Source: Bacteroidales bacterium (GTDB lineage: Bacteria > Bacteroidota > Bacteroidia > Bacteroidales > Lentimicrobiaceae). Taken from it: 64,000 nt of DNA. Shown one piece after another: positions 1 through 11,656 of the stretch (position 1 is the stretch's first letter; each line of letters begins with the position of its first letter). The notes below the pieces were generated by a model. The model ran no database searches, had not been told where the DNA came from, and worked only from the letters and a program-made list of their open reading frames with translations. The position numbers and the translations under genes were made by a program. Where the stretch lies: NCBI GenBank assembly GCA_016788045.1, contig JAEUTG010000017.1, forward strand, positions 1 to 64,000, read 5' to 3'.

Positions 1-125
1 CCCCAGGTAAGCCAAATCTACAATGCTCTAAAATACAAATATTACCCGTTTATACGAAAATCTGTGTTACCCGAAAATGAAATCACAAATGGTGAAATGC
101 CTGATGATTAGTATATTATCGAATA

Positions 126-1799
126 TCAGGCGCAAGTTGGGATAAGGTTATAGGTGAACCTTGCCAGGGCGTTGGTTGTGTCGGTAGAATTTGCGGGCTG
201 AATGACCACGTCGAAATCAACACCAGCGGGCGCATCAATAAAAGGGGAGGCAGTGCGGAAAGCGAAATTGTCGAGTAACAGCTGATCGTTCAGCCACACG
301 TCTACCTGAGCGGCAGCGGCATCGGCTGAGTTGTGAATGACCTGCAGGCGAGCCTTCGGGGTGTAAACCGGAAGTTCTACAAGAGCACCACCGGCTGGTA
401 AGGCAACATAGAGACCAAATGCTGGACCGTTGTTGTTGGCAGCCGGATTAAGGAAGCCGGAAGCAACCACTGCCATGGCAGCGCCATCAAGTCCGAGGGT
501 AGACAGGGGTGCCTGGTACATGGCAACGGTAACTGTACCGGTTTCATCGCGGATGGCCAGTACATAGTCATCGGTCGGGAGTTCAAGGTATCCGGCGAAA
601 TTGCCGTAAGCGAGGTTGTCAACAATGGTACCTGCGCCAACGCCGGTTTCTACGACATCAACCACAGGCGCATCGGTTGCACCGTGGAATACAAGTACAT
701 CAGAGTTTGCAGGATTGGAAGCGGCTTCGCGTCCCATGGCATATACATAGATGTCAAAAGGTGTAGCAGGGTTGTAGCCTGAAGGAACAACAATACCGTT
801 GGCAACCAGCACATAGGTTTCCATGTCCATAAGGTTATAGGTGAACCTTGCCAGGGCATTGGTGGTATCGGTCGAATTTGCGGGCTGAATCACCACGTCG
901 AAATCAACACCAGCGGGCGCATCAATAAATGGGGAGGCAGTACGGAACGCGAAATTGTCGAGTAACAGCTGATCGTTCAGCCACACATCTACCTGAGTGG
1001 CAGCAGCATCAGCAGAGTTGTGAATGACCTGCAGGCGAGCCTTCGGGGTGTAAACAGGAAGTTCTACAAGAGCACCACCGGCTGGTAAGGCAACATAGAG
1101 ACCAAATGCAGGCCCGTTGTTGTTGGCAGCCGGATTAAGGAAGCCGGAAGCAACCACAGCCATGGCAGCGCCGTCAAGTCCGAGTGTAGCCAGGGGTGCC
1201 TGGTACATGGCAACGGTAACTGTACCGGTTTCATCGCGGATGGCCAGAACATAGTCATCGGTCGGGAGCTCAAGATATCCGGCGAAATTGCCGTAAGCGA
1301 GGTTGTCAACAATGGTACCTGCGCCAACGCCGGTTTCAACGACATCAACCACAGGTGCATCGGTTGCACCGTGAAATACAAGTACATCAGAGTTTGCTGG
1401 ATTGGTTGCTTCTTCGCGACCCATGGCATATACATAGATGTCGAAAGGTGTAGCAGGGTTATAACCTGTGGGAACAACAATACCATTGGCCACCAGAACA
1501 TAGGTTTCGCCATCGGTTAAATTGTAAGTGAATCGCGCCAGCGCGTTGGTCGTATCAGTAGAACTGGATGGCTGGATAACGACATCGAAATCTACTCCTG
1601 CAGGTGCATCAATAAAGGGAGATGCGGTGCGGAAAGCAAAATTGTCGAGCAACAGCTGATCATTGAGCCAGACATCAACAACGGATGCGGCAAGATCGGC
1701 TGAATTGTGTATGACCTGTACCCTCGCCTGCCCAAAGGAGGCAAACGGCAACAGCATCGCAACAATCAGCGAAAACATGGTATTTTTTGAAGTTTTCAT
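126..1799 (-). CDS. DUF4397 tandem-repeat secreted protein, C-terminally truncated
   Basis: Exported protein with a signal peptide (residues 1-24, ending SFGQ) followed by a 229-residue unit starting at residues 25, 254 and 483. Each unit holds two DUF4397-like halves, one opening with VQVIHNSAD and one with VLVFHGATDAPVVDV. Units 1 and 2 differ at only about a dozen residues, and the DNA repeat is exactly 687 bp. Unit 3 stops after about 70 residues: homology ends at FTYNL, then five unrelated residues and a stop. No C-terminal sorting domain is present, although such proteins usually carry one. DUF4397 proteins are surface or periplasmic proteins of unknown function. The abrupt end suggests a deletion, an insertion or an assembly collapse near position 139. 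The family call is firm; the function is unknown. Confidence 0.85.
   Translation of the reverse strand: MKTSKNTMFSLIVAMLLPFASFGQARVQVIHNSADLAASVVDVWLNDQLLLDNFAFRTASPFIDAPAGVDFDVVIQPSSSTDTTNALARFTYNLTDGETYVLVANGIVVPTGYNPATPFDIYVYAMGREEATNPANSDVLVFHGATDAPVVDVVETGVGAGTIVDNLAYGNFAGYLELPTDDYVLAIRDETGTVTVAMYQAPLATLGLDGAAMAVVASGFLNPAANNNGPAFGLYVALPAGGALVELPVYTPKARLQVIHNSADAAATQVDVWLNDQLLLDNFAFRTASPFIDAPAGVDFDVVIQPANSTDTTNALARFTYNLMDMETYVLVANGIVVPSGYNPATPFDIYVYAMGREAASNPANSDVLVFHGATDAPVVDVVETGVGAGTIVDNLAYGNFAGYLELPTDDYVLAIRDETGTVTVAMYQAPLSTLGLDGAAMAVVASGFLNPAANNNGPAFGLYVALPAGGALVELPVYTPKARLQVIHNSADAAAAQVDVWLNDQLLLDNFAFRTASPFIDAPAGVDFDVVIQPANSTDTTNALARFTYNLIPTCA
139..1735 (-). repeat. 687-bp in-frame tandem repeat (2.3 copies)
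   Basis: The same coding sequence recurs at an exact offset of 687 bp: the segment read as cctgcaggcgagccttcggg starts at 341 and again at 1028, with a more diverged version at 1715. The two downstream copies are nearly identical, pointing to recent duplication or gene conversion. The third, partial copy breaks off near position 139. Confidence 0.9.
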
Positions 1800-2165
1800 C
1801 GTTTTTGGTTTTTTATTGGTTTAATTTGATGGTGATGATACAACGCAGTTAATCGATGTATTGTTTAATGAATATTGTAAAAAATTAAACAGATAGTCTA
1901 TCTACTTTTCAATTCAATTTCATAAAAAACTAATAATCAATATATTAATGTGTTACGAGTGTTTTGTTAACGATTTGTTAAAATGATTAAATTTAATAAA
2001 TGTCATGAAAAGTTAAACAAAAATGAATGAATGGGGTTTACCTTGCGATCTGCTTCAGTCATGATAAAGCATGTTGCCCGGATGCAAAGTAAAATCTGAA
2101 ACCGACAGAGGTACCTTCAATGAAGACAAGCAGAAAACTTAATAATTCTCCGAAATCACTTTGCT
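1800..2165. other. AT-rich divergent intergenic region
   Basis: This gap separates the DUF4397 gene (minus) from the SRPBCC gene (plus) and must hold both promoters. It is very AT-rich with several near-repeats of ttaaat/aattaa. I found no perfect TAnnTTTG box, no terminator hairpin and no RNA gene. Confidence 0.5.
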
Positions 2166-2627
2166 ATGCCTGTATTTCAAGCTACCCAGATAGTAAAAGC
2201 AGACCTGGATGTTTGCTGGAAGTTTTTTTCCGACCCTGCTAACCTATCTTTAATTACCCCTCCTGATATGAATTTCAGGATTATATTCCCCCAGCCACTG
2301 CCAGCCATGTATCCCGGAATGATCATCCGGTACCATGTCAGCCCTTTGTTGGGTGTAAAGCTGGAATGGATTACTGAAATTACCCAGGTCAGGGAAAGAG
2401 AATTTTTCATTGACAATCAGCTGAAGGGGCCGTTTTCAATCTGGCATCACCAGCATTTCTTCAGGCAAACCCCCGAAGGTACAGAGATGAAGGATATTGT
2501 TACTTATGAAGTGCCTTTTGGGCGGATTGGCACCCTGTTTGCCGGCACGATAGTGCGCAAACGCATCGAAGGGATCTTCACCTTCCGGCACACTGTCATT
2601 GAAAAGTATTTTAATGCTGCCGGTTGA
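2166..2627 (+). CDS. SRPBCC (START-like) ligand-binding protein
   Basis: A 153-residue single-domain protein. The opening MPVFQATQIVKADLDVCWKF, with FFSDPANLSLITPPDM next, is typical of the SRPBCC/CoxG-like helix-grip fold, as is the later IWHHQHFF segment. No signal peptide or membrane segment is seen, so it is probably cytoplasmic. Members bind hydrophobic ligands or act as cyclases or dehydratases; the substrate here cannot be inferred. It stands alone, about 190 bp upstream of a DMT exporter on the same strand. The family call is good; the role is unknown. Confidence 0.8.
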   Translation: MPVFQATQIVKADLDVCWKFFSDPANLSLITPPDMNFRIIFPQPLPAMYPGMIIRYHVSPLLGVKLEWITEITQVREREFFIDNQLKGPFSIWHHQHFFRQTPEGTEMKDIVTYEVPFGRIGTLFAGTIVRKRIEGIFTFRHTVIEKYFNAAG

Positions 2628-2819
2628 TGCTTTGGTATATTGCCAGATGCATTTGTTTTTTTGCCTGTGGATAAAGGCAGATAAGCCATCGCAATTTTCC
2701 GTGTTCAACCTCAGGCAACCTCCTTTTCTTCGTTGCAGCCCCGATTCCGGTGATGTTGATTTCTGATTTCCCGGGGAATATTTTTCATAGCTTTGCACCG
2801 CATTTATTTGTGCGTAAGA

Positions 2820-3761
2820 ATGAGTAAAATCAAGTATTCTGTCCTTACCGGAGCTCTTGCAATCAGTTTTTCAGCAATACTCTGGGGTTTTGATGGCATC
2901 GTGTTAACACCGCAGCTGTACAACCTCGACATCACCCTGGTGGTCTTTGTGTTGCATGCCCTTCCGTTTGCCATTATGAACATTTTCCTCTTCAGAGAAT
3001 ACAAACGGCTTCATACACTGAGCTCCCGCGAATTTGTTTACATCTTCCTGGTTGCCCTGATGGGAGGAGCCATCGGAACTATGTCAATTGTAAAGGCATT
3101 GTTTCTGGTTGAGTTTCGTGATTTAACGGTAGTCGTTCTCCTCCAGAAGCTTCAACCTGTGTTTGCTATTGTTCTGGCGGCCATTCTTTTAAAGGAAAGG
3201 TTGGGGAAGAATTTTGTACTATGGGCTACGCTGGCGATAGTTGCCGGCTATTTCCTCACCTTCGGGCTTCACCTGCCTGATCTGAATACCGGCTCTAAAA
3301 CCCCACTGGCCGCTGCGTATTCTTTGCTTGCAGCATTTTCGTTCGGATCAGCTACCGTGCTCAGTAAGGGGGTGCTGAAAAATGTGCCTTTTCAGGCAGC
3401 CACTTTTTACCGGTATGGCTTTACGGCGTTCATCATGCTGATAGTTGTTTCAGTTACAGGGACAATCAGCGGATTTAACCAGATCAATGCGGATAACTGG
3501 CTGATTTTTTTTGTGATAACCTTCACTACAGGCTCCGGAGCTATTTTTCTTTATTACTATGGTTTGCGTAAGGTTAAAGCCATGCTGGCAACCATTTGTG
3601 AATTGTTCTTTCCTTTGTCTGCCATACTGTTCGACTACTTTATTCATGGAAAAATCCTAAGTACAGTACAATGGGTCAGCGCAACAATCATGTTTGTGGC
3701 GATTGTGCGTCTGAGTCTTGGGAGAAAAAGTGAAACCGGCGGGCAGTTACAGGAACCCTGA
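2820..3761 (+). CDS. EamA/DMT-superfamily transporter
   Basis: Integral membrane protein of 313 residues with about ten hydrophobic segments arranged as two EamA repeats. The first holds a GxxGT-like stretch (GGAIGTMSIVKALF) and LLQKLQPVFAIVLAAILLKE, the classic end of the first EamA repeat. The second half ends with LFPLSAILFDYFIHG. Proteins of this type export metabolites such as amino acids or purines; the substrate is unknown. A longer reading frame starts at 2793, but the ATG at 2820 (MSKIKYS) gives a normal N-terminus just before the first helix. It ends about 33 bp before a shared terminator and converges on aquaporin. Confidence 0.87.
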   Translation: MSKIKYSVLTGALAISFSAILWGFDGIVLTPQLYNLDITLVVFVLHALPFAIMNIFLFREYKRLHTLSSREFVYIFLVALMGGAIGTMSIVKALFLVEFRDLTVVVLLQKLQPVFAIVLAAILLKERLGKNFVLWATLAIVAGYFLTFGLHLPDLNTGSKTPLAAAYSLLAAFSFGSATVLSKGVLKNVPFQAATFYRYGFTAFIMLIVVSVTGTISGFNQINADNWLIFFVITFTTGSGAIFLYYYGLRKVKAMLATICELFFPLSAILFDYFIHGKILSTVQWVSATIMFVAIVRLSLGRKSETGGQLQEP

Positions 3762-3793
3762 AGACTGTTAAGAGAAAACCGTTCAAAATATTG

Positions 3794-3830
3794 AAAAAGC
3801 GGGACAACATTTCTGTTTGTCCCGCTTTTT
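3794..3830. terminator. Bidirectional terminator between DMT transporter and aqpZ
   Basis: Stem AAAAAGCGGGACAA pairs with TTGTCCCGCTTTTT across a 9-nt loop, with A and T tracts on both sides. It lies between two convergent genes and can serve both. Confidence 0.85.
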
Positions 3831-3856
3831 GTTGATTTCCGGTGTAACCCTTTCGG

Positions 3857-4549
3857 TTATTTCTTGTTGTTCCACAGCCATTTGTAGGCAAATCCTGCGA
3901 GCAAAGCGCCGATCACCGGCATTACCCAGAAGAACCACAATTGCTGCAGTGCGATTCCTCCTTCGAACAACGCAGGGCCGGTACTTCTTGCCGGATTTAC
4001 CGAAGTGTTGGTAACCGGGATACTGATGAGGTGAATGAGTGTAAGTCCGAGTCCGATGGCAACAGGGGCAAATCCTTTGGGCGCCCGCTCATCGGTTGAG
4101 CCAAGGATGATGATCAGAAACATAAACGTAAGTACAACCTCGATCATCAAGCCTGAAAGGTAAGGGTATCCGCCCGGGGAATGCTCTCCGTAACCGTTTG
4201 AAGCCAGTCCGCCGGCGTAATCTTCTTTGCCGGAAGCAATCAGATAAAGGATAAATGCTGCAAAAACAGCACCGGCCACCTGCGATGCGATGTAAGGAAG
4301 TAATTCTTTTCCCTTGAATCTTCCACCAGCCCATAATCCCAGGGATACAGCGGGGTTCAGATGACAACCGGAAATATGACCAATTGCGAAGGCCATGGTC
4401 ATGACTGTTAATCCGAAAGCCAGTGAAACACCGGCAAAGCCGATTCCAAGTCCAGGATAGGCCGCCGATAATACAGCACTTCCGCAACCTCCCAGTACCA
4501 GCCAGAAGGTGCCGATAAATTCCGCTGCTAACTTTTTAGATAATGACAT
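3857..4549 (-). CDS. aqpZ: Aquaporin Z
   Basis: Inner-membrane water channel of 230 residues, the normal length for AqpZ. Six membrane helices and two NPA half-helices are visible: NPA at 65-67 (HLNPAVS) and 185-187 (SVNPARS). The selectivity-filter set Phe45, His173, Thr182 and Arg188 matches the water-specific AqpZ arrangement (Phe-His-Thr-Arg), so glycerol transport is unlikely. It is a single gene converging on the DMT transporter across a shared terminator. Confidence 0.95.
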   Translation of the reverse strand: MSLSKKLAAEFIGTFWLVLGGCGSAVLSAAYPGLGIGFAGVSLAFGLTVMTMAFAIGHISGCHLNPAVSLGLWAGGRFKGKELLPYIASQVAGAVFAAFILYLIASGKEDYAGGLASNGYGEHSPGGYPYLSGLMIEVVLTFMFLIIILGSTDERAPKGFAPVAIGLGLTLIHLISIPVTNTSVNPARSTGPALFEGGIALQQLWFFWVMPVIGALLAGFAYKWLWNNKK

Positions 4550-4649
4550 ACCAGATTTTTTTTGGTTAATAATTCTTAAATGTACAGATTAATAACCAAT
4601 CAAAGGATGCCCCCGGGCGAATATCTGACATGTTGATTTCATAAAAAAC

Positions 4650-4678
4650 AGAAAAGCCGGATGTCCTCCGGCTTTTCC
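4650..4678 (-). terminator. Terminator after the DHODH-like gene
   Basis: Hairpin GAAAAGCCGG / CCGGCTTTTC with a short loop directly downstream of the minus-strand gene ending at 4695, followed on the minus strand by tgttttttat. Confidence 0.8.
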
Positions 4679-4694
4679 ATGGTTTCAGCAGCGG

Positions 4695-5708
4695 TTAAAC
4701 TGCCGGATATTTTTTGAAAATCTGGTCTGAATGGAGCAACAGATCAATATACTGCGCACGTTTGTATACATAAGGATCTTTTACTTTTGATTTAGACAGC
4801 AATCCTCTGAATGAATCGAGATTTTCGAAGTTGTTCTTGTCCATAAAGCTTTCCAGATCTGAGATGATGTTCCCGATAAGGTCAGGTTTGTGTTTGTAGA
4901 TTGCGCTCACCACCTGAACGGCAGAAGCCCCGGCCAGAATCATCTTCGCAGCGTCATTTCCGCTATAGATACCCGATGAGGCACAAACAGACGATGGGAT
5001 GTTGTTGTACAAAACTCCGGCGTACCTGAGGGCAAGACGGTAATCACCTTCATTGCTCAGATTAAAAGGGGTACTGTGTTGCAGGGAATCAAGATTGATG
5101 TCCGGTTCAAACATACGGTTGAACAACACAAATGCTTTGGCGCCGGCTTTTGACATGCGTGCAATCAGTTGAAGCGGATTGGTATAAAAAGGGCTCAGTT
5201 TAACACTTACCGGTATGGATATGCTTTTACAGACTTCTTCAACAACGGCCACCTGTTCATCTTCGATCGACTTTGCTTCGGTATCAAAATCACGGGGCAC
5301 CGAGAAGAAGTTGAGTTCCAGGCCATCAACACCTGTTTTTTCAATCAGTTTCGCGTATTCAACCCAGGTCTCATTAAAGACACAATTGAGGCTGGCAATA
5401 AGGGGAATGTCGAGCAATGCTTTGGCTTCACGCAGTTTTGACAGATGTTCTTCCGGTCCGGCATGTTCCATTCCGGGGAACAGGCTGATCATCTCTGCAT
5501 TCCGTTCATTGTACAATTCCATTTCATCCTGAAACTGAATGCTTTCAAGCTGAATCTGCTCCTCAAACAGCGATTTGTAAACAATGGCTGCAGCTCCGGC
5601 ATCCTGAAGTTTGCGAAGCATGTCGGAATTGTTTACCAGATTGCTGGAACCTACAATGACAGGGTTTTTCAGCGAAATACCCATATAGTTGACTGATAAT
5701 TTTGACAT
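4695..5708 (-). CDS. Dihydroorotate dehydrogenase-like flavoprotein
   Basis: A 337-residue TIM-barrel protein related to the FMN-dependent class 1 dihydroorotate dehydrogenases (DHOD/PreA superfamily). It opens with LSVNYMGISLKNPVIVGSS, a usual start for this fold, and later has PVSVKLSPF and a phosphate-binding-type segment near the C-terminus (ILAGASAVQVVSAIY). Bacteroidota typically carry this gene as a DHODH-like copy separate from the true pyrD. Here it is divergent from nifJ, and the shared 418-bp promoter region suggests co-regulation with pyruvate:ferredoxin metabolism. The actual substrate is not established; a role in pyrimidine synthesis should not be assumed. Confidence 0.82.
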   Translation of the reverse strand: MSKLSVNYMGISLKNPVIVGSSNLVNNSDMLRKLQDAGAAAIVYKSLFEEQIQLESIQFQDEMELYNERNAEMISLFPGMEHAGPEEHLSKLREAKALLDIPLIASLNCVFNETWVEYAKLIEKTGVDGLELNFFSVPRDFDTEAKSIEDEQVAVVEEVCKSISIPVSVKLSPFYTNPLQLIARMSKAGAKAFVLFNRMFEPDINLDSLQHSTPFNLSNEGDYRLALRYAGVLYNNIPSSVCASSGIYSGNDAAKMILAGASAVQVVSAIYKHKPDLIGNIISDLESFMDKNNFENLDSFRGLLSKSKVKDPYVYKRAQYIDLLLHSDQIFKKYPAV

Positions 5709-9663
<3,955 letters not shown>

Positions 9664-9693
9664 TTTCTGCCTCTGTCAGGATTATGTAATTTT

Positions 9694-9720
9694 AAAGCCG
9701 GGTACTGCCCGGCTTTTTTC
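9694..9720 (+). terminator. nifJ terminator
   Basis: AAAGCCGGG / CCCGGCTTT hairpin with a 4-nt loop and a run of six T, about 30 bp after the nifJ stop. Confidence 0.9.
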
Positions 9721-9730
9721 TTATTTTTTT

Positions 9731-9945
9731 TCATTGTTGTCCGGGGAAAATAATTGTTTCCCTTTGAACTCATTGATAATACTGGATTACAGCCATTATT
9801 TAAAACAGGTACCTTTCTTTCTTTTTTTTGACACCAACACACGAAATCACCAAAAATCACCAACTTATTTATCTGATTTAAAGCGATTTTGGTGGCTTGG
9901 GGTTTTGGTGTCAAGGTTTTTTTTACTTTAACCGGACAATAATGA
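9731..9945. mobile_element. MITE-like inverted-repeat element, family A, copy 1
   Basis: A 215-bp non-coding unit bounded by imperfect terminal inverted repeats: left TCATTGTTGTCCGGGGAAAA, right end reads TCATTATTGTCCGGTTAAAG in reverse complement. A second, internal inverted repeat (TTGACACCAA / TTGGTGTCAA) makes the core foldable. A diverged second copy sits at 54875-55169 with the same order of segments. No transposase is encoded. It could instead be a structured RNA or a REP-like element. Confidence 0.7.
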
Positions 9946-9981
9946 TTTCTTTTATTGTTTGCGTTCTAAATCTTTTGCTTT

Positions 9982-10836
9982 ATGAGAAAAAACACTTCGT
10001 TTTTACTGCTGGTTCTGGTATTGGTCTTCTCCTGCAAACCCAAACAGAACGTGCCGGACAGGAAAGCGCTGAATGGCGGGAGCACCCTGTCGGAAATATC
10101 CCCGGATTCTTCGGCCGGGATTTCTCTCAGAAATGAATACATGGTTCTGGCTACCCTTTACCAGCAGACTGCCGGTGAATACAGGGCCCTTTGTTATCAG
10201 GCGTACAACATCGGCAGGTTGATGCTCGATAAGGATCTGGCTGATAAAACCATTGATAAACACCGCGTAATTGTACTGGATGTTGATGAAACGGTACTCG
10301 ACAACAGTCCCTTTCAGGCGAAATGTATCCTTGAAGGCACTTCCTATCCGGTAAACTGGGATGAATGGTGCAATCTTGCCATGGCCGGAGCTGTACCCGG
10401 GGCACTCGACTTTCTTGCTTATGCAAAGGCAAACGGACTGAGTATCTATTATGTTACCAACCGGAAGAACCACCTCAAAGAGGTCACCATTGCCAACCTG
10501 AAGCAACTCGGTTTCCCGGATGCCGATACCGATCATGTGATCATGCGCACCGATGAAAACAGCAAGGAACCCCGACGCCTGGGAATTTCAGAACGGAATC
10601 ACATCTCTTTGCTCTTCGGTGATAACCTGAACGACTTTTCCGATATCTTCGAAAAGAATGATAACAGTTTGAGAAACAAGGCGGTGGACAGTGTGAAAAA
10701 AGCTTTTGGACAGCGATTTATTGTTTTACCGAACGCCATGTATGGCGACTGGGAATCTGCAATCTATCAGGACCGTTCAAAGGAAAGCGATTCGGTAAAA
10801 TTTCAGCTCCGGCGTGGCGCGCTCCGTTCTTTCTGA
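9982..10836 (+). CDS. 5'-nucleotidase/acid phosphatase, lipoprotein e(P4) family
   Basis: Outer-membrane-type lipoprotein of 284 residues. The signal peptide ends in a lipobox with Cys18 (VLVFSC). The HAD signature DVDETVLDN begins at residue 100; Asp100 is the expected nucleophile and Asp102 the acid/base. The later FGDNLNDFSD gives the Mg-binding acidic pair. Family members (class C acid phosphatases) dephosphorylate nucleotides such as NMN outside the cytoplasm so that the nucleoside can be taken up. The gene is monocistronic, flanked on both sides by small inverted-repeat elements. The family call is firm; the physiological substrate is inferred. Confidence 0.92.
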   Translation: MRKNTSFLLLVLVLVFSCKPKQNVPDRKALNGGSTLSEISPDSSAGISLRNEYMVLATLYQQTAGEYRALCYQAYNIGRLMLDKDLADKTIDKHRVIVLDVDETVLDNSPFQAKCILEGTSYPVNWDEWCNLAMAGAVPGALDFLAYAKANGLSIYYVTNRKNHLKEVTIANLKQLGFPDADTDHVIMRTDENSKEPRRLGISERNHISLLFGDNLNDFSDIFEKNDNSLRNKAVDSVKKAFGQRFIVLPNAMYGDWESAIYQDRSKESDSVKFQLRRGALRSF

Positions 10837-10866
10837 TCAGAAGCTTAATAAGACAGTAGTTCTGAT

Positions 10867-10987
10867 GTGTTGTGCGGTTGAGAACTTAACTAATTGAATG
10901 TCAGGCTGAGCGGAGTCGAAGCCATATTTCGACTCCGCTCAATATGACTCAGTGTGAGTATTATAGCAATTCAACCGCACAACAGGT
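10867..10987. mobile_element. MITE-like element, family B, copy 1, with 10-bp target duplication
   Basis: A 121-bp non-coding element with terminal inverted repeats TGTTGTGCGGTT / AACCGCACAACA. It is flanked by a perfect 10-bp direct repeat, tagttctgat, at 10857-10866 and 10988-10997, the expected footprint of transposition. Inside is a strong hairpin (GAGCGGAGTCGAA / TTCGACTCCGCTC). Another copy lies at 43388-43556. It encodes nothing, so mobilisation would need a transposase elsewhere. Confidence 0.75.
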
Positions 10988-11000
10988 TAGTTCTGATCTT

Positions 11001-11564
11001 TTATGAAGCTACCAGGTGGCTGGTGATGACGATGTCCATCTTCACATCAGTTTCATCTGCGGGTATCTGATCGAACAACTGAAAGCTGAAACAAACGCCT
11101 GCTTTATAAGCATTCAGGTTCTGCAGGAACCGGTCATAGTAGGCTTTTCCTCTACCCATGCGGTTGTTGTTCCGGTCGAAGGCTACACCAGGAACAATAA
11201 TCATTTCAATTTTTTCAACCTCTTCAAACAATCGCCCGTCAGGTTCCGGAATGTTATAAAGATCGCCTGCTTTCAGGTTTGATTCACCGGTGTATTCTTT
11301 CAGGTTCATTCTGTCGCCGTCGATGGAAGGCAGGATGAATCTTTTGTTATCCGACCATTTCCTGATAAAGTTATGCGTGTACACTTCTCCGGCAATTGAC
11401 CAGTAAATCATGACAGTTTCAGCATTTCTGAAAGCCGGAAGCTGTTCAAGTCGCTCCATGATAACCGCTGAATCTTTCATGTATTCAGATTCCGGCTGAG
11501 CTTTCCTGAGTTCCCTGACAAGTTGCCGAAGCTCTTTCTTTAACTGATCTGTTTGTAATGACAT
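11001..11564 (-). CDS. 5-formyltetrahydrofolate cyclo-ligase
   Basis: A 187-residue cytoplasmic enzyme of the MTHFS/YgfA family. It converts 5-formyl-THF to 5,10-methenyl-THF using ATP, returning a dead-end folate to the one-carbon pool. Diagnostic segments are IIVPGVAFDRNNNRMGRGK and YYDRFL, matching the family's D-x-x-G-x-R-x-G-x-G-x-G-Y-Y-D motif region, with the N-terminal basic helix before it. The length is normal. It lies 92 bp downstream of sppA on the same strand but beyond sppA's terminator, so it may be read separately. Confidence 0.92.
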   Translation of the reverse strand: MSLQTDQLKKELRQLVRELRKAQPESEYMKDSAVIMERLEQLPAFRNAETVMIYWSIAGEVYTHNFIRKWSDNKRFILPSIDGDRMNLKEYTGESNLKAGDLYNIPEPDGRLFEEVEKIEMIIVPGVAFDRNNNRMGRGKAYYDRFLQNLNAYKAGVCFSFQLFDQIPADETDVKMDIVITSHLVAS

Positions 11565-11602
11565 GGATTTATATGCTTATTACAGGATGGGTCCCTGGTA
11601 TG

Positions 11603-11637
11603 AAAAACAACGGAGGCCATTGTAGAATGGCCTCCGG
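11603..11637 (-). terminator. sppA terminator
   Basis: On the minus strand the stem CGGAGGCCATT / AATGGCCTCCG with a 4-nt loop is followed by tgtttttc, 20 bp after the sppA stop. Confidence 0.85.
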
Positions 11638-11656
11638 ATTCTGTGGTTGATGGATA

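Noticed and set aside
9734..9931. A 65-codon frame inside the family A element
   Set aside because: It is not preserved in the second copy and spans the inverted repeats; the element is non-coding.
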